Source: Torulaspora globosa
Taxonomy: Eukaryota > Ascomycota > Saccharomycetes > Saccharomycetales > Saccharomycetaceae
NCBI RefSeq assembly: GCF_014133895.1
Contig: NC_050733.1
Coordinates: 744,001 to 808,000 of the forward strand
Direction: 5' to 3'
Length of the DNA stretch: 64,000 bases
Below the pieces are notes generated by a model that saw nothing but the letters and a program-made list of their open reading frames with translations, had not been told where the DNA came from and did not search any database. The position numbers and the translations under genes are program-made. This document shows, piece by piece, positions 1-9,078 of the stretch (position 1 is the first letter of the stretch; each line of letters starts with the position of its first letter).

Positions 1-916
1 CTGGTGTGATACCGACCAGGCCGGCGATGATGCCTGAACACAGCCCGACCGTGGTCCACTTGCCGCCGGATCTGAAGTAGTCGATGAACATCCAGGTCAA
101 GCCACCGCACGCGGCGGCAAGATTGGTGTTCATAGCGGAATACCAGGCTCTGATGGAAGCGTTGCCGGCAGAGCCCGGGTTGAAGAACTGCCAGCCAAAC
201 CACAGGAACACGGTCCCGAGCACCACGGAAGTGACCGAGTGCGGCTTGTATTTTGGCATGCCCTTCTTGGCGACAGGATCGTTCCTCTTACCCAGGATCA
301 GCGCATAGATCAAAGCACCGTGGCCGGAGCAAATGTGCACCGGACCGCCGCCGGCGTAGTCGAGCGCTCCCAGCAACGCCAGCCAGCCCTGCGAGTTCCA
401 CGTCCAGCACGCAATAGGACTGTACACGATCGTCATCCACAGGAACAGAAAGATCATCATCGGGAACAACCGAGCCCTCTCACACGCACCACCCAACATC
501 AACGCCCCTGTGACGCCCGCAAACATGCCCTGGAACACGGCAAATAGGATATCGGGAACACTCGACACCGACGAAGGCGCTCCAAGCACCTTCATGAACC
601 CAAAGTTCTGCAAAGTGCCAATGAACCCGTGGCCCTTAACACTGTGCGAGAACGCCAACGAATAACCCCAGAAAAACCACTGGAAGATCACCACCGAGGC
701 CGCCATCATCGAAGCCCAAAGCAGCGACAACGCATGCTTCTTCCTCGACATCCCGCTGTACAGCAGCCCGATGCCCGGTATCATAATCCACACACCAGCC
801 GCAGAAACCCCGAGCCACGCCATATCAGCAGAATTAAATTGCGTGTTCATATCAGTGGTCAACGAATTACCACCGGTACCCACCCCAGTCGGGGTCCCCG
901 TCAAGTTCAAAGACAT
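1..916 (-). CDS. MEP2: Ammonium permease Mep2, 5' part (3' end outside the window)
   Basis: The first 305 residues of a high-affinity ammonium transporter and sensor of the plasma membrane (Amt/Mep/Rh family). The ATG is at 914-916 and the frame stays open to the left edge. The N-terminus has an N-glycosylation sequon at Asn4 (NLTG), followed by hydrophobic helices and family segments such as GIGLLYSG and LGGACERARL. Residue 194 is His in the segment GPVHICSGHG. This is the first of the twin pore histidines; Mep1 and Mep3 carry Glu there, so the protein is Mep2-type. The second pore His and the signalling tail lie outside the window. GATAAG motifs upstream fit nitrogen catabolite control. Confidence 0.95.
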   Translation of the reverse strand, partial: MSLNLTGTPTGVGTGGNSLTTDMNTQFNSADMAWLGVSAAGVWIMIPGIGLLYSGMSRKKHALSLLWASMMAASVVIFQWFFWGYSLAFSHSVKGHGFIGTLQNFGFMKVLGAPSSVSSVPDILFAVFQGMFAGVTGALMLGGACERARLFPMMIFLFLWMTIVYSPIACWTWNSQGWLALLGALDYAGGGPVHICSGHGALIYALILGKRNDPVAKKGMPKYKPHSVTSVVLGTVFLWFGWQFFNPGSAGNASIRAWYSAMNTNLAAACGGLTWMFIDYFRSGGKWTTVGLCSGIIAGLVGITP

Positions 917-1361
917 CTCTACTTGCTCCAGTGTTCAACTGACCAGTGGATCCCTTGAAACAGGAAACAAGACCCTGTCTATCACACTCGATTACACACC
1001 TTATATACAAATCTCAAGCTACGAGACCACTAGCAATCTACTCTCTTATCAATTAAGCTGACGCTGACTCTTCTGATAGCGATTTACTGATAAGAGATTA
1101 GCGATGCCCTCACAGAACAGGAAAAAATTTCGCCAAGCGCAGCAGGGCCAATCAGATCGGCAGACTCACAGATAGTAGAATTGCAGATCTTTGTATTACA
1201 CATCTTTCTTTATGGCTACATAGATTAACTCGAACAATACGAATGGTCAGAGAGTATACCGACGAACTAGCTTGGGAGACGGCTCCGAGACGCTCTTTAG
1301 CTCCGGAGTGAGAAACATTGAAGGGTATCAGTTGAAAAAATTGAGTTGCAAGACCGCCGCA
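917..1361. promoter_or_regulatory. MEP2 promoter; also 3' flank of YGP1
   Basis: An intergenic stretch with no convincing ORF. It contains a TATATA element at 1002-1007, about 90 bases before the MEP2 start. Two GATAAG core motifs are present, one as CTTATC at 1045-1050 and one at 1089-1094, with a further GATAG at 1075-1079. Such GATA sites bind Gln3 and Gat1 and drive MEP2 under poor nitrogen in S. cerevisiae. The motif calls are direct; the binding is inferred. Confidence 0.6.
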
Positions 1362-2378
1362 CTATGGGAACAGCTGATCCACGCTGGCAGGCGACGAAAC
1401 GTTGTTTGCCGCAGCGATCGAGACCAGCACCTGGGACTTGATAGGCGACAGATAGCCAGCAGCGATCGCATCGGATGGAACGTCGTCACCTGCGACGAAT
1501 GGGATTCCGCTCGAGACACCGGCAAAGACGACGGGCAGCTGGGTGCTGGAGAGGGTCGAGGTGCTCGAGTTGCTAACGAAGTCGGGGACCGCGACGACCA
1601 GGCCGTTGATCGAGCCGGCCAATCTGTTGACAATGCTCTGCGAGAAGTTGCCGTCGAAGATGATGGGGACCACGGGAGAGTTGTTCGAGACGTTGGTGGT
1701 GGTGAAGTTCGAGTAGGTGACGCGGATCGGAGACGTGGTGTCGATGAGCAGTGGCAGAGAGGGCTCCATGAACCAGTTGACCTGCGTCTCGTGGAGTAGC
1801 CCGACGGGGACGCCCGCAGCGCCGCGCTCTGCGGGCGCAAACACTCCGCTGTAGATGAGACCGGATTTCTTGTCGACGGTGAGCGCGCCGCGGAACTGCG
1901 AGCCGAAGTCCTTGGCAACGGGGATGCCCGAGGCGGGGTCCTCGGTGACGACAACGGTCTTGTTGGTGTCGAAGACGACCGCGGAGAAGAAGCCGAGCGC
2001 CTCGATGGAGGGCTTGTTGGCCACGATAACGACGCCGGAGAAGGTGTCGTCCTGCAGCGTCTGGTTGACGGAGGAAGCCACGTTGTAGAGCTGCGTGATG
2101 TTCAGGGCGGAGGAGGCGTTGAAGAGCGTCTGCCACTCCACGTTGGGGAACTGCGATGTGTTCGAGAGCGGCACAGAGCCGCCCGTGATGAACACTTTGA
2201 GCTTGGTGCCAATGGCGCCGGCGGCACCGCCGGAGACGTTGGAGTGGTTGCTTCTGTTCCACACGGTGGTACCGTTGGTGGTCACGTTCAGCGGTCCGTG
2301 TCTGAACTTTTCGTAGACTGGAGAGGAAAGCACTGTAGAACAGGCGGCCATGACGGCAGCCACAATCGATAGCTTCAT
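1362..2378 (-). CDS. YGP1: Secreted wall glycoprotein Ygp1/Sps100, asparaginase-like fold
   Basis: A 338-residue secreted protein. The ATG at 2378 gives a clear signal peptide (MKLSIVAAVMAACSTVLSS); the longer open frame upstream begins at GTG and is not used. More than twelve N-X-S/T sequons predict heavy glycosylation. The body resembles a type II L-asparaginase: LKVFITGGS stands where enzymes have the TGGT motif, and the C-terminal GYLSPIKSQVLV matches the final helix of Asp3. The second catalytic block (HGTDT) is replaced by VANKPS, so no asparaginase activity is expected. S. cerevisiae YGP1 (YNL160W) and SPS100 (YHR139C) are stress, stationary-phase and spore-wall proteins. This single gene sits beside orthologs of the neighbours of both. 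Confidence 0.88.
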   Translation of the reverse strand: MKLSIVAAVMAACSTVLSSPVYEKFRHGPLNVTTNGTTVWNRSNHSNVSGGAAGAIGTKLKVFITGGSVPLSNTSQFPNVEWQTLFNASSALNITQLYNVASSVNQTLQDDTFSGVVIVANKPSIEALGFFSAVVFDTNKTVVVTEDPASGIPVAKDFGSQFRGALTVDKKSGLIYSGVFAPAERGAAGVPVGLLHETQVNWFMEPSLPLLIDTTSPIRVTYSNFTTTNVSNNSPVVPIIFDGNFSQSIVNRLAGSINGLVVAVPDFVSNSSTSTLSSTQLPVVFAGVSSGIPFVAGDDVPSDAIAAGYLSPIKSQVLVSIAAANNVSSPASVDQLFP

Positions 2379-2906
2379 GGTGTTTACACGTTTGCTTGTT
2401 TTCAATTGTTCGAAACCATCATAGTTCTCGCACACTGCCACGAATTGGGACCCCTATATATATGTATGCTTGGCACTCGAGGCACTTGCCCCCAGGAGTC
2501 GCTACTACGATGGCTTTGAGCGGAATATGGTGGCCCAGTTACCTTAAAATTCATTTTTCAACATTTCCACGCCAATGCGCCTTGTTCGTTTGCTCATCAA
2601 ATGGCCCGAAGCGGAATCCAGTCCGCTGGAAAGGGATATGGCCCGAAGACCGCAGAACACCGCAAAGAGCAAGAATTGCACTCACACAGCCCAATCGGGC
2701 CCTGTGATCTGGCCTTCTGCGCCTGCTGAGCTCTTTTTCAAAAAGTCCGCGGATGGTGGTTGCTACAACTCATCTCTTGTAGCTTTCACAAGACTGGTCC
2801 ACGTGACAGTCGGCATTAATTCAGGGTCCCGTATATATGCCGGTTGGCATCTTGATATCTTGCGAATATCCTATTGTTGGGCAGCAGCAAGACGCTAGCG
2901 GGCAGA
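2379..2906. promoter_or_regulatory. Divergent promoter region of YGP1 and the YHR140W ortholog
   Basis: A 528-base divergent intergenic region. It holds the YGP1 TATA and stress element near the left end, a GTCACGTG (read on the minus strand) at 2800-2807 matching the Cbf1 consensus RTCACRTG, and TATATAT at 2832-2838 about 70 bases before the rightward gene. Short open frames here begin mostly at non-ATG codons and look spurious. Confidence 0.6.
2451..2462 (-). promoter_or_regulatory. YGP1 TATA box with adjoining stress element
   Basis: TATATATA at 2455-2462 lies about 77 bases before the YGP1 ATG at 2378. It abuts CCCCT at 2451-2455, which reads AGGGG on the coding strand and is the core Msn2/Msn4 stress response element. 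YGP1 is stress- and starvation-induced in S. cerevisiae, so both motifs fit. The TATA position also argues against a start upstream of 2378. Confidence 0.6.
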
Positions 2907-3599
2907 ATGGAGCCGCCTGTCACGGTAGTTTCCTTCGTGATTAACGTTGCATCGCTGATTGTGGTGTCGTATGGTCTTTACACATGTACGGGCGTCGAGC
3001 TGCCTCCGAGCCTCAAGGATGCCGGTCACAAGCAGTTCTTGACCAATCTGTGCGCGACGTTCACCATCCTCAACGATCTCTGCAACATAGCGAACTTTGT
3101 TGCCCAAAGCTCGGGCTCTCCCGTGCACTCGCTATCGTTCGTGGCGCGGCACGTGACGCTACCGCTGGCTATGGGTGTCGAGTCGGTGGTAGCCGCTGTC
3201 TACTGGCCGTTGCGGTTATTTGCAATGCATCTGATCTTTACCAGCAGCGCGGACAACGACCGGTGCCCGATCCCGCTTCCATCGGATCTGGCAATCCATC
3301 TGGCGCCAATCACGTTTCTGCTGTGCGACCACTACCTATCAGGCGCCGGTACTAAGTTCCGTATATCGAACCGTGTGGCCTCTTCCATCGTTTTGGCGCT
3401 TGGCTTCGGTTACAAGGCATATCTGGACAGGCTAATCGATAAAGATGCCGGTCAGGCCTTCCCATACCCATTCTTGGACGTGGAGGAACCCAAGAGATCC
3501 ATCATCGCGGGCCTAGTCACCTCCTTGTTCATGCTGTTCTATCTGCTGTACCAAAGCAAGCCGCCCAAGTCCGTTAGACTCCCTGGCAAGATCGACTAG
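2907..3599 (+). CDS. FAR-17a/AIG1-like integral membrane protein, YHR140W ortholog
   Basis: A 230-residue polytopic membrane protein. The first ATG is at 2907 (MEPPVTVVSF); the frame upstream opens only with TTG. Hydrophobic segments lie near residues 6-26, 75-105, 130-145 and 190-210, and the tail is basic. Length and order match YHR140W, which sits between SPS100 and RPL42B in S. cerevisiae, exactly as here (YGP1/SPS100 to the left, RPL42 to the right). I believe this is the FAR-17a/AIG1-like family. Animal members include serine hydrolases of fatty-acid esters of hydroxy fatty acids, but the yeast protein has no established role to my knowledge. The assignment rests on synteny and hydrophobic pattern. 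Confidence 0.8.
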   Translation: MEPPVTVVSFVINVASLIVVSYGLYTCTGVELPPSLKDAGHKQFLTNLCATFTILNDLCNIANFVAQSSGSPVHSLSFVARHVTLPLAMGVESVVAAVYWPLRLFAMHLIFTSSADNDRCPIPLPSDLAIHLAPITFLLCDHYLSGAGTKFRISNRVASSIVLALGFGYKAYLDRLIDKDAGQAFPYPFLDVEEPKRSIIAGLVTSLFMLFYLLYQSKPPKSVRLPGKID

Positions 3600-3632
3600 C
3601 TACTTATAGGAACCCTAAAGACTGCGGCCCTG

Positions 3633-3663
3633 TTACCCGCACTCAGCGCGGCTTCTATATAAG
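3633..3663 (+). promoter_or_regulatory. Reb1 site and TATA box for the snR32 candidate
   Basis: TTACCCG at 3633-3639 is the Reb1 core motif, and TATATAAG at 3656-3663 is a good TATA box. The protein-coding genes on either side (YHR140W and CBK1) converge, so neither needs a promoter here. The pair is well placed to drive the H/ACA snoRNA candidate that follows. Confidence 0.6.
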
Positions 3664-3715
3664 GCGGACAGTCAGCGCTTTTTCTCTCTTTCGATCATAC
3701 GCTGTTCACTTTTTA

Positions 3716-3903
3716 AAAGGGTAACATCATTTTTAATCACAAATGCAAGTGTTGAATTTCTGATGGAGATGGATGCGTTTTTCTTCTATACGTTTCATGC
3801 TTCCCCAACGCTTGCTAAGTGTAGACCAAAACATAGAACGTTGCTGGGCGCCTGACGTTGATCTTTTGATATGAAACGTTGGGAATCAGCAGTATCTACA
3901 AAT
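3716..3903 (+). ncRNA. SNR32: Probable H/ACA box snoRNA snR32
   Basis: A box H/ACA pseudouridylation guide is suggested by structure and synteny. The first hairpin has a 10-pair stem: 3745-3754 (GCAAGTGTTG) with 3806-3815 (CAACGCTTGC), including one G-U pair. A hinge box ANANNA (AGACCA) follows at 3823-3828. The second hairpin has a lower stem 3842-3846 with 3887-3891 (TGCTG/CAGCA), an internal loop, and an upper stem 3855-3859 with 3875-3879 (ACGTT/AACGT). An ACA box is at 3898-3900, three bases before the proposed 3' end. S. cerevisiae snR32 lies between YHR140W and RPL42B, the same slot. The 5' end is estimated from an expected length of about 188 bases; the target pairing was not checked. 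Confidence 0.7.
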
Positions 3904-3916
3904 CTCGTATATCTTG

Positions 3917-6058
3917 CTATAAAGCGTTCTTCCTCGTGAGATAGTCGAAACGTGAGTAAGTGTATCCAATGAAGGGTAGGTCTTCCTTGACGGGGGTGCC
4001 GTTAGCATTGGGATTGCCGCCCTGCTTGATGATTTGTTCTCTCTGTTTGGCAGCTTGAGCCATGGCGGGTGAATCCGGTACGTTCTCTAGCTCATCCGTA
4101 GGGAAAAACCTGGTGTCTGTGATGGAGCTTAGTTTTGGAATGTATGGTGCTTCGACATGTCTGATCGTGTTCCAGTCCACGCCGCGGAAGAACGGATGAC
4201 TCTTGATCTCGTCAGCACCGCCATGCCTTCCAAGTCTCTGATCCGCGTGCGTCAGCAGTCTTCGTATTAGGTCTTCGGCTTCATACGAGATGTGGATGTC
4301 GTCTGGGAAGTGCAATGTCTGCTCGAAGTTCATGATCTTGCGATACGTTTCCTGCGGCGTCTCTGAGCAAAACGGTGGCCAACCAATCAAACACTCGTAC
4401 ATGATAGCCCCAAGCGACCACCAGTCGCATTCCTGGCCGTAACCTTGATATAGGAAAATCTCTGGAGCAATGTAGTCGGGAGTACCGACGGTAGAGTAGG
4501 CCATGAGACGGCGCGACTTCCTCCATGTCTGTATCTGCTGTCTGTTTGACATGGTGAGATGGATGGCATCCACTATCATTGTCTGTCTATTTGAATTCTC
4601 GTCTTCGTTGCCGTTTGGTTGTCTGGGCTTGGGTAAGTCATTGCCGTTTGCTTCGTCCTGCTGTAATAGTTTCTTGTAATAGCTTGAGTCGTGTGTCTTG
4701 TGGAAACCAGTGGACAACCCGAAATCTGAAAGTTTGATATGTCCTCTGATGTCTATCAGTATGTTGTCTGGCTTAATATCCCTGTGAATGAACCCGAGCT
4801 TATGGATAGCCTCGATGGCAAGAATGCATTCCGCCATGTAGAACCTGGTGACATCCTCCGTGAAAATCTGCCACCTGATTAACATGGTCATCAGGTCACC
4901 ACCGGGAAGAAACTCCATGATCAGGTACAAGTACTGAGTGTCCTGAAAGGAGTAGTACAATGACACTACCCAAGGAGAGTCGCTTCCAGCCAGGACGTCC
5001 CTCTCTGCTTTTACATGAGCCAACTGGTCCTTCTTGTACATCTCTGACTTCAGCAACGTTTTCATCGCGTATATCTTACCTGTATCCTTCTTTTGTACCA
5101 GTCTAACCTCACCGAAAGCACCTTTACCGATGACTTTCACGGTGTGGAAATCGTCAAGAGATAATCTTGTCCTACGCAACCTTAGAAACTGTGATTCCTT
5201 CTTTCCGAGCGAAGTCAATTCCCTCGACCTCCTCTCCTCAGACCAGTCCTGCGCATTCAGGCTAGATTCTAGTTCAACTCTTCTCTGATTTCTCTCGATG
5301 GCATATTTCACAGAGGACTGGTAGAAATTTTCTATCTTCAACTTAACTGCAGCAGCTTTGTCCTGTGTCGTCTTTGTCAGTAGATCGGGTCTTCTCTCGA
5401 AGTACATATAATTTGACTGAGATTGCTGAGCTAAAACTTGTTGCTGCTGTTGTTGTGGCGGTTTCCCTTGATACAACTGTTGATTCAGCTGCGGCTGAGG
5501 ATGCTGTTGCACAGGCATATTTCCTATGCTTCTCACAGGACTACTATGTTGTGAGCCAATCGAATGCAATTGTTGTGGTTGGTGTAGCGGACTGCTCGAA
5601 CCGCTTCTGTTGATATTATGACTATAATCAGATCCTGTCGAGTACTGTCCCGGTGAGAACTGAATTATTGGTTGTTGCTGTTGGTATTGCTGCTGATAAT
5701 GTTGTTGCTGTTGCAGATGAGTTCCATTTTGAAGATGACTGGACGAATCGTTGTTGTTCATGTAAAGGCCTGGCACAGATTGCGGCGGTGTGAGTTGCTG
5801 ATGTTGTAAGATCGGAGCGTTACGATTCGGTGGAGTAACAGGATAATTCAATGGTGGTAAATCCGTGAAGCCACCAGTAATAGGTGATTCCGCATAGACT
5901 TGCTCGCGTAGCGGGGGTTGCGATCCTGGTTGTCTCTTAGCATCGTTGCCATAGTTTCCTTCAACTGATCTTCCCATTTGATAACCACCATCTCGTCTTT
6001 GTGATCGCTGCTGCCCATTAGAAGATGAACTGTAAGGATTCTGGTTCCCAAACATCAT
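3917..6058 (-). CDS. CBK1: NDR/LATS-family protein kinase Cbk1
   Basis: A 713-residue AGC kinase of the RAM network, which with Mob2 activates the daughter-specific factor Ace2 and controls polarised growth. The first 230 residues are low complexity with many polyglutamine tracts. A basic Mob-binding region precedes the kinase domain. The glycine loop IGKGAFGEV is near residue 306, HRDIKPDN near 424 and SDFGLS just after. The NDR-specific insert between lobes VII and VIII ends in the activation-loop segment RLMAYSTVG. The C-terminal hydrophobic motif [12 protein letters not shown] (near residue 694) holds the conserved regulatory Thr. Ortholog of YNL161W, next to RPL42 as in S. cerevisiae. 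The window also carries DSE2, an Ace2 target. Confidence 0.97.
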   Translation of the reverse strand: MMFGNQNPYSSSSNGQQRSQRRDGGYQMGRSVEGNYGNDAKRQPGSQPPLREQVYAESPITGGFTDLPPLNYPVTPPNRNAPILQHQQLTPPQSVPGLYMNNNDSSSHLQNGTHLQQQQHYQQQYQQQQPIIQFSPGQYSTGSDYSHNINRSGSSSPLHQPQQLHSIGSQHSSPVRSIGNMPVQQHPQPQLNQQLYQGKPPQQQQQQVLAQQSQSNYMYFERRPDLLTKTTQDKAAAVKLKIENFYQSSVKYAIERNQRRVELESSLNAQDWSEERRSRELTSLGKKESQFLRLRRTRLSLDDFHTVKVIGKGAFGEVRLVQKKDTGKIYAMKTLLKSEMYKKDQLAHVKAERDVLAGSDSPWVVSLYYSFQDTQYLYLIMEFLPGGDLMTMLIRWQIFTEDVTRFYMAECILAIEAIHKLGFIHRDIKPDNILIDIRGHIKLSDFGLSTGFHKTHDSSYYKKLLQQDEANGNDLPKPRQPNGNEDENSNRQTMIVDAIHLTMSNRQQIQTWRKSRRLMAYSTVGTPDYIAPEIFLYQGYGQECDWWSLGAIMYECLIGWPPFCSETPQETYRKIMNFEQTLHFPDDIHISYEAEDLIRRLLTHADQRLGRHGGADEIKSHPFFRGVDWNTIRHVEAPYIPKLSSITDTRFFPTDELENVPDSPAMAQAAKQREQIIKQGGNPNANGTPVKEDLPFIGYTYSRFDYLTRKNAL

Positions 6059-6419
6059 GAATCAAATGGTAGAATCGAAATTTCGCGTTTGTCGAGGTCT
6101 AATGACTGGAACGCCACCGATTTTATTGGTTATTCGAGCTTCAACTTAAATCAAATGATGAGAAACAGCTATCGAGAGCTGCGAGAGCTTCAGATTTAGA
6201 TCTCAAGTGCTCGACAGTGATGCTACTTCCTGATCAACCCGAGGTCCAAGTTACCAAAAACGCGGTAGCGTGGAAGATCGTCTGATACGAGCAAACGTTT
6301 AGACATCGAGTTAAAGTTAACGAGAGTTACAATAAGAGTGCAACTTTGAAGATATGGAGAGTGCTAGATAATTATATAGGTGTAAAAATCGTACAATGGT
6401 AAGCTGAACATTATTACGC
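6059..6419. promoter_or_regulatory. CBK1 promoter and RPL42 3' flank
   Basis: A 361-base gap between two leftward genes. It must hold the CBK1 promoter and the RPL42 terminator. An A/T-rich TTATATAGG stretch near 6371-6380, just beyond the RPL42 stop, resembles a yeast 3'-end efficiency element. I see no RNA gene or ORF of note. Confidence 0.4.
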
Positions 6420-6979
6420 TCAGAATTGCAGAGCTTGACCCTTTTGCTTCTTCTCACCACCCAATTCGAAGTGCTTACATCTCTTCAAAGTCAATTGGGC
6501 TTTGGTCTTGCAAGCAACACATTCCAATCTCAACACGACCTTCTTGGTGGTCTTAGCCTTCTTGTGGAAAACTGGCTTGGTTTGACCACCGAAACCGGAT
6601 TGTTTACGGTCATAACGTCTCTTACCTTGAGCGAACAAGGAAGCCTTACCAGCCTTGTATTGGGTAACCTTGTGCTGAGTGTGCTTACGGCAGGCCTTAC
6701 CCTTACAGTAGGTCTTTCTGGTCTTTGGAACGTTAACTTAACGGAAGAGGCATTTGTTAGTATTCGTTTCTGTCTGTTGCGGCAGTACTTCGCCATGTCC
6801 AGAGTCTGTAGCTCTCTCTTGCGTATTACTTGTTCCCAGGTTTTGGCTTACTGGCATCAAATTTATCACTATTCTGTACTAATCGGCTGATCCTGACTCA
6901 TGTTGAATTCACACGCATATGTTGAGCTCCACAACAAAACTAACCGCTGCAGTTTCCATCGACATTATAACATACCCAT
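6420..6979 (-). CDS. RPL42: Ribosomal protein eL42 (L36a/L44e), two exons
   Basis: A 106-residue large-subunit ribosomal protein of the E site, encoded by exon 1 at 6976-6979 (only ATGG) and exon 2 at 6420-6736. Joining them gives [20 protein letters not shown] and a full-length product ending [12 protein letters not shown], colinear with S. cerevisiae eL42. The four zinc-binding Cys lie in CKGKAC and in [12 protein letters not shown]. Residue 56 is Pro, the cycloheximide-sensitive state; Gln56 gives resistance in several yeasts. Split ORFs seen in this region in other frames are artefacts of the intron. It is the single counterpart of the paralogs YNL162W and YHR141C. A Rap1 site lies about 350 bases upstream. 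Confidence 0.97.
6737..6975 (-). other. RPL42 spliceosomal intron
   Basis: A 239-base intron. The 5' splice site is GTATGT (6975-6970 read on the minus strand), directly after the fourth coding base. The branch site TACTAAC occupies 6756-6762. The 3' splice site is AAG rather than the usual YAG, ending at 6737; no other AG lies between branch point and exon. Placement immediately after ATGG matches S. cerevisiae RPL42A and RPL42B. Confidence 0.93.
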
Positions 6980-7854
6980 TGCGACTGATCGTTTTGCTTC
7001 TCTCTGAGCTTAAGGTGACACCAGGTGAAAGTCAACTTTCAATAATATATTGCATCTGCTCGGCGTGCAGTCAACTGGTATGAGTTTTGTCACGGGCTTC
7101 CAGAGCGCACTCAGTCTAGCCGGCGCGCGAGTCGCCCGTCCGAAGCCTGGCAAGCGGAATACTTCCTGGCTGGTCCGTCCTAGCAGGCGACACCAAGCTA
7201 CCGCCTAGACCGTACTAGGCTGAAAAGAGAATCCAGGCTGGCTGGAAAACAGACTGCGAGGCACGGCGCGGGACAGTGACGAAAAGTTAAATGTACAGGT
7301 GTTTAAGAAAGGAAGAACACAACAAAAGATGCACGGGTGTAACAGAAAGACAGTCTCAGTTCTGAGAACAGGGGTTCCGCGAACCATTTTCGCGTCTCAT
7401 CTGGTATTGCTTACCATTGAGAATAACAACAACCATTCGAGACTAAGAGAAGGGAAATACACTTCCTTGTGACACCTTAGAGTTACTATTCTTTTAAGGC
7501 GTTGGAGTACAGTTTGGGGCCGCTGCATTGGGGCGGGCACTATGCAAAATTTTGACCAAGACGCAACTCCTCCCCAATACGGTTCCGCTGAAATGACAAT
7601 ACCTAGGAGGACATCTGTACTTTGTTCAATTGGAATCAGCAAGAGATTGTTGATGAAATGAAATGCTGGCTCAGACTTCCTATGGAGTCTACGTCTGCTA
7701 CGCCAGGATTGCTTAGTGTTACCCGGCGAATTACTAGATCTAGCACTTCGCACAAACGTGTCGCATTCTAGACTAGTCATCAGATAGGGCGATGCTGCTA
7801 ACCTTGACTAGGTCGTTTTCTAGTTGTATTAGCAGTTGCTTGTGAGAGCGAGGG
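6980..7854. promoter_or_regulatory. Divergent promoter region of RPL42 and CHS7
   Basis: An 875-base divergent intergenic region. On the RPL42 side it carries a perfect Rap1 match. A GC-rich tract covers about 7085-7275. Open frames of 60-127 codons on the minus strand (7205-7780) show no family resemblance and are low in plausibility. No tRNA or snoRNA signature was seen. Confidence 0.5.
7328..7340 (-). promoter_or_regulatory. Rap1 binding site for RPL42
   Basis: Read on the minus strand this is ACACCCGTGCATC, a full match to the Rap1 consensus RMAYCCRYNCAYY. It lies about 350 bases upstream of the RPL42 ATG and in its orientation. Rap1 is the main activator of ribosomal protein genes in Saccharomycetaceae. 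Confidence 0.65.
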
Positions 7855-8805
7855 ATGGCTTATGGGGATTTTTCAGACATCTGTCTGAAGACACCACTTC
7901 CGTTATGTTCCGTGGTGAAATCTACCACTCATATGGTTCTGTCTAATTCGACTACAATGCACAACTTTGACCCGACCAATATGAATGTTGGAATCCTGCC
8001 TCGGTGCTACGCAAGATCAATCGACGTGGCAAATACTGTGATCTTTGGGATTGGCAACGCTTTCGTTAACATCGGCGCGCTGGTCGTGATCTTGATCATC
8101 ATGTACAATGTCAGACAAAAATATACAGCGATAGGAAGATCGGAATACTTGTATTTCTTCCAATTGACCCTACTGCTGATCATCTTCACGCTGGTGGTCA
8201 ACACTGGGGCCTCGCCACCGGGATCTGGATCTTACCCATACTTCGTGGCGATTCAAATAGGCTTAGCTGGTGCATGTTGTTGGACGCTTCTTATAAATGG
8301 ATTTTTAGGCTTCAACCTGTGGGAGGATGGTACCAGGAAATCGATGTTGCTTGTTCGAGGTTCATCGGTTCTAGGCTTCATCGGAAACTTTCTGGCCGCT
8401 ATCCTAACATTTGAAGCGTGGATCGAGCGAGGTAAAATAGACCCGATGAACACAGTGGGGTTGTTTACCATGGTTTATGTCGTAAACGCGATCGTTCTTG
8501 GCATCTATACCATTTGTCAGCTCTTGGTCTCATTTTTCGTTGTACGCAGCTTGTGGGTGACTGGTGCGATTATGCTTGGTGTGTTCTTCTTTGTCGTGGG
8601 CCAGATTATTGTATTCGCCGTCTCGGATATCCTGTGCCAAAAGGCCAATCATTACATTGATGGCCTTTTTGTCGGAAGTTTGTGTAATCTGTTCACGCTG
8701 ATGATGGTCTATAAAATCTGGGATATGACTACTGACGATGACTTGGAGTTCAGCGTCAGCGTCAGCAAAGAAGGCGCCGTCATACATAGCAATACATTAA
8801 GATAG
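7855..8805 (+). CDS. CHS7: Chitin synthase III export chaperone Chs7
   Basis: A 316-residue ER membrane protein with about seven hydrophobic spans, needed for folding and ER exit of chitin synthase Chs3. The sequence is nearly colinear with S. cerevisiae Chs7 (YHR142W, 316 residues), including NVGILPRCYARSID, RQKYTAIGRSEYLYFF, SPPGSGSYPYFV and the tail WDMTTDDDLEFSVSVSK. The start at 7855 gives MAYGDFSDIC, matching the family N-terminus. It converges on YNL162W-A with a 33-base gap. Confidence 0.97.
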   Translation: MAYGDFSDICLKTPLPLCSVVKSTTHMVLSNSTTMHNFDPTNMNVGILPRCYARSIDVANTVIFGIGNAFVNIGALVVILIIMYNVRQKYTAIGRSEYLYFFQLTLLLIIFTLVVNTGASPPGSGSYPYFVAIQIGLAGACCWTLLINGFLGFNLWEDGTRKSMLLVRGSSVLGFIGNFLAAILTFEAWIERGKIDPMNTVGLFTMVYVVNAIVLGIYTICQLLVSFFVVRSLWVTGAIMLGVFFFVVGQIIVFAVSDILCQKANHYIDGLFVGSLCNLFTLMMVYKIWDMTTDDDLEFSVSVSKEGAVIHSNTLR

Positions 8806-8838
8806 CGTATTTAAAATCTGCATATAGTTGATCATCAA

Positions 8839-9078
8839 CTAACTTTTGGTTAACCGCTGTCTGGCCACTTCAAGCACTTCACTCTCATCGACGTACACGA
8901 TATTGTCCAGTGCTTTATTCTGGTTGAATGGGAAGGCACATTGGAGGCTTGGACATATGATCACTGCGTAGTTTTGTTGAATCAAACATTTTTGCAGAAA
9001 CTCCCCACATTGGGGACACATTTCGGCCATCAACTCATCTGATTCCAGATCTATGTCTTCCCGCTTATCACCAGACAT
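8839..9078 (-). CDS. Small zinc-ribbon-like protein, YNL162W-A ortholog
   Basis: A 79-residue protein of unknown function. It has a Cys pair CPQC near residue 21 and a second pair in CPSLQC about twenty residues later, giving a CxxC...CxxxxC arrangement that looks like a zinc ribbon. The ATG is at 9078. Position and strand correspond to S. cerevisiae YNL162W-A (about 72 residues), between RPL42 and RIA1. It would be easy to miss because of its size, but the conserved slot and intact Cys pattern support it as real. Confidence 0.85.
   Translation of the reverse strand: MSGDKREDIDLESDELMAEMCPQCGEFLQKCLIQQNYAVIICPSLQCAFPFNQNKALDNIVYVDESEVLEVARQRLTKS

Noticed and set aside
1573..2262. 229-codon minus-strand frame within YGP1, and other frames at 1272-1954
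   Set aside because: Shadows of the GC-rich YGP1 coding sequence, which has a signal peptide and homology in its own frame.
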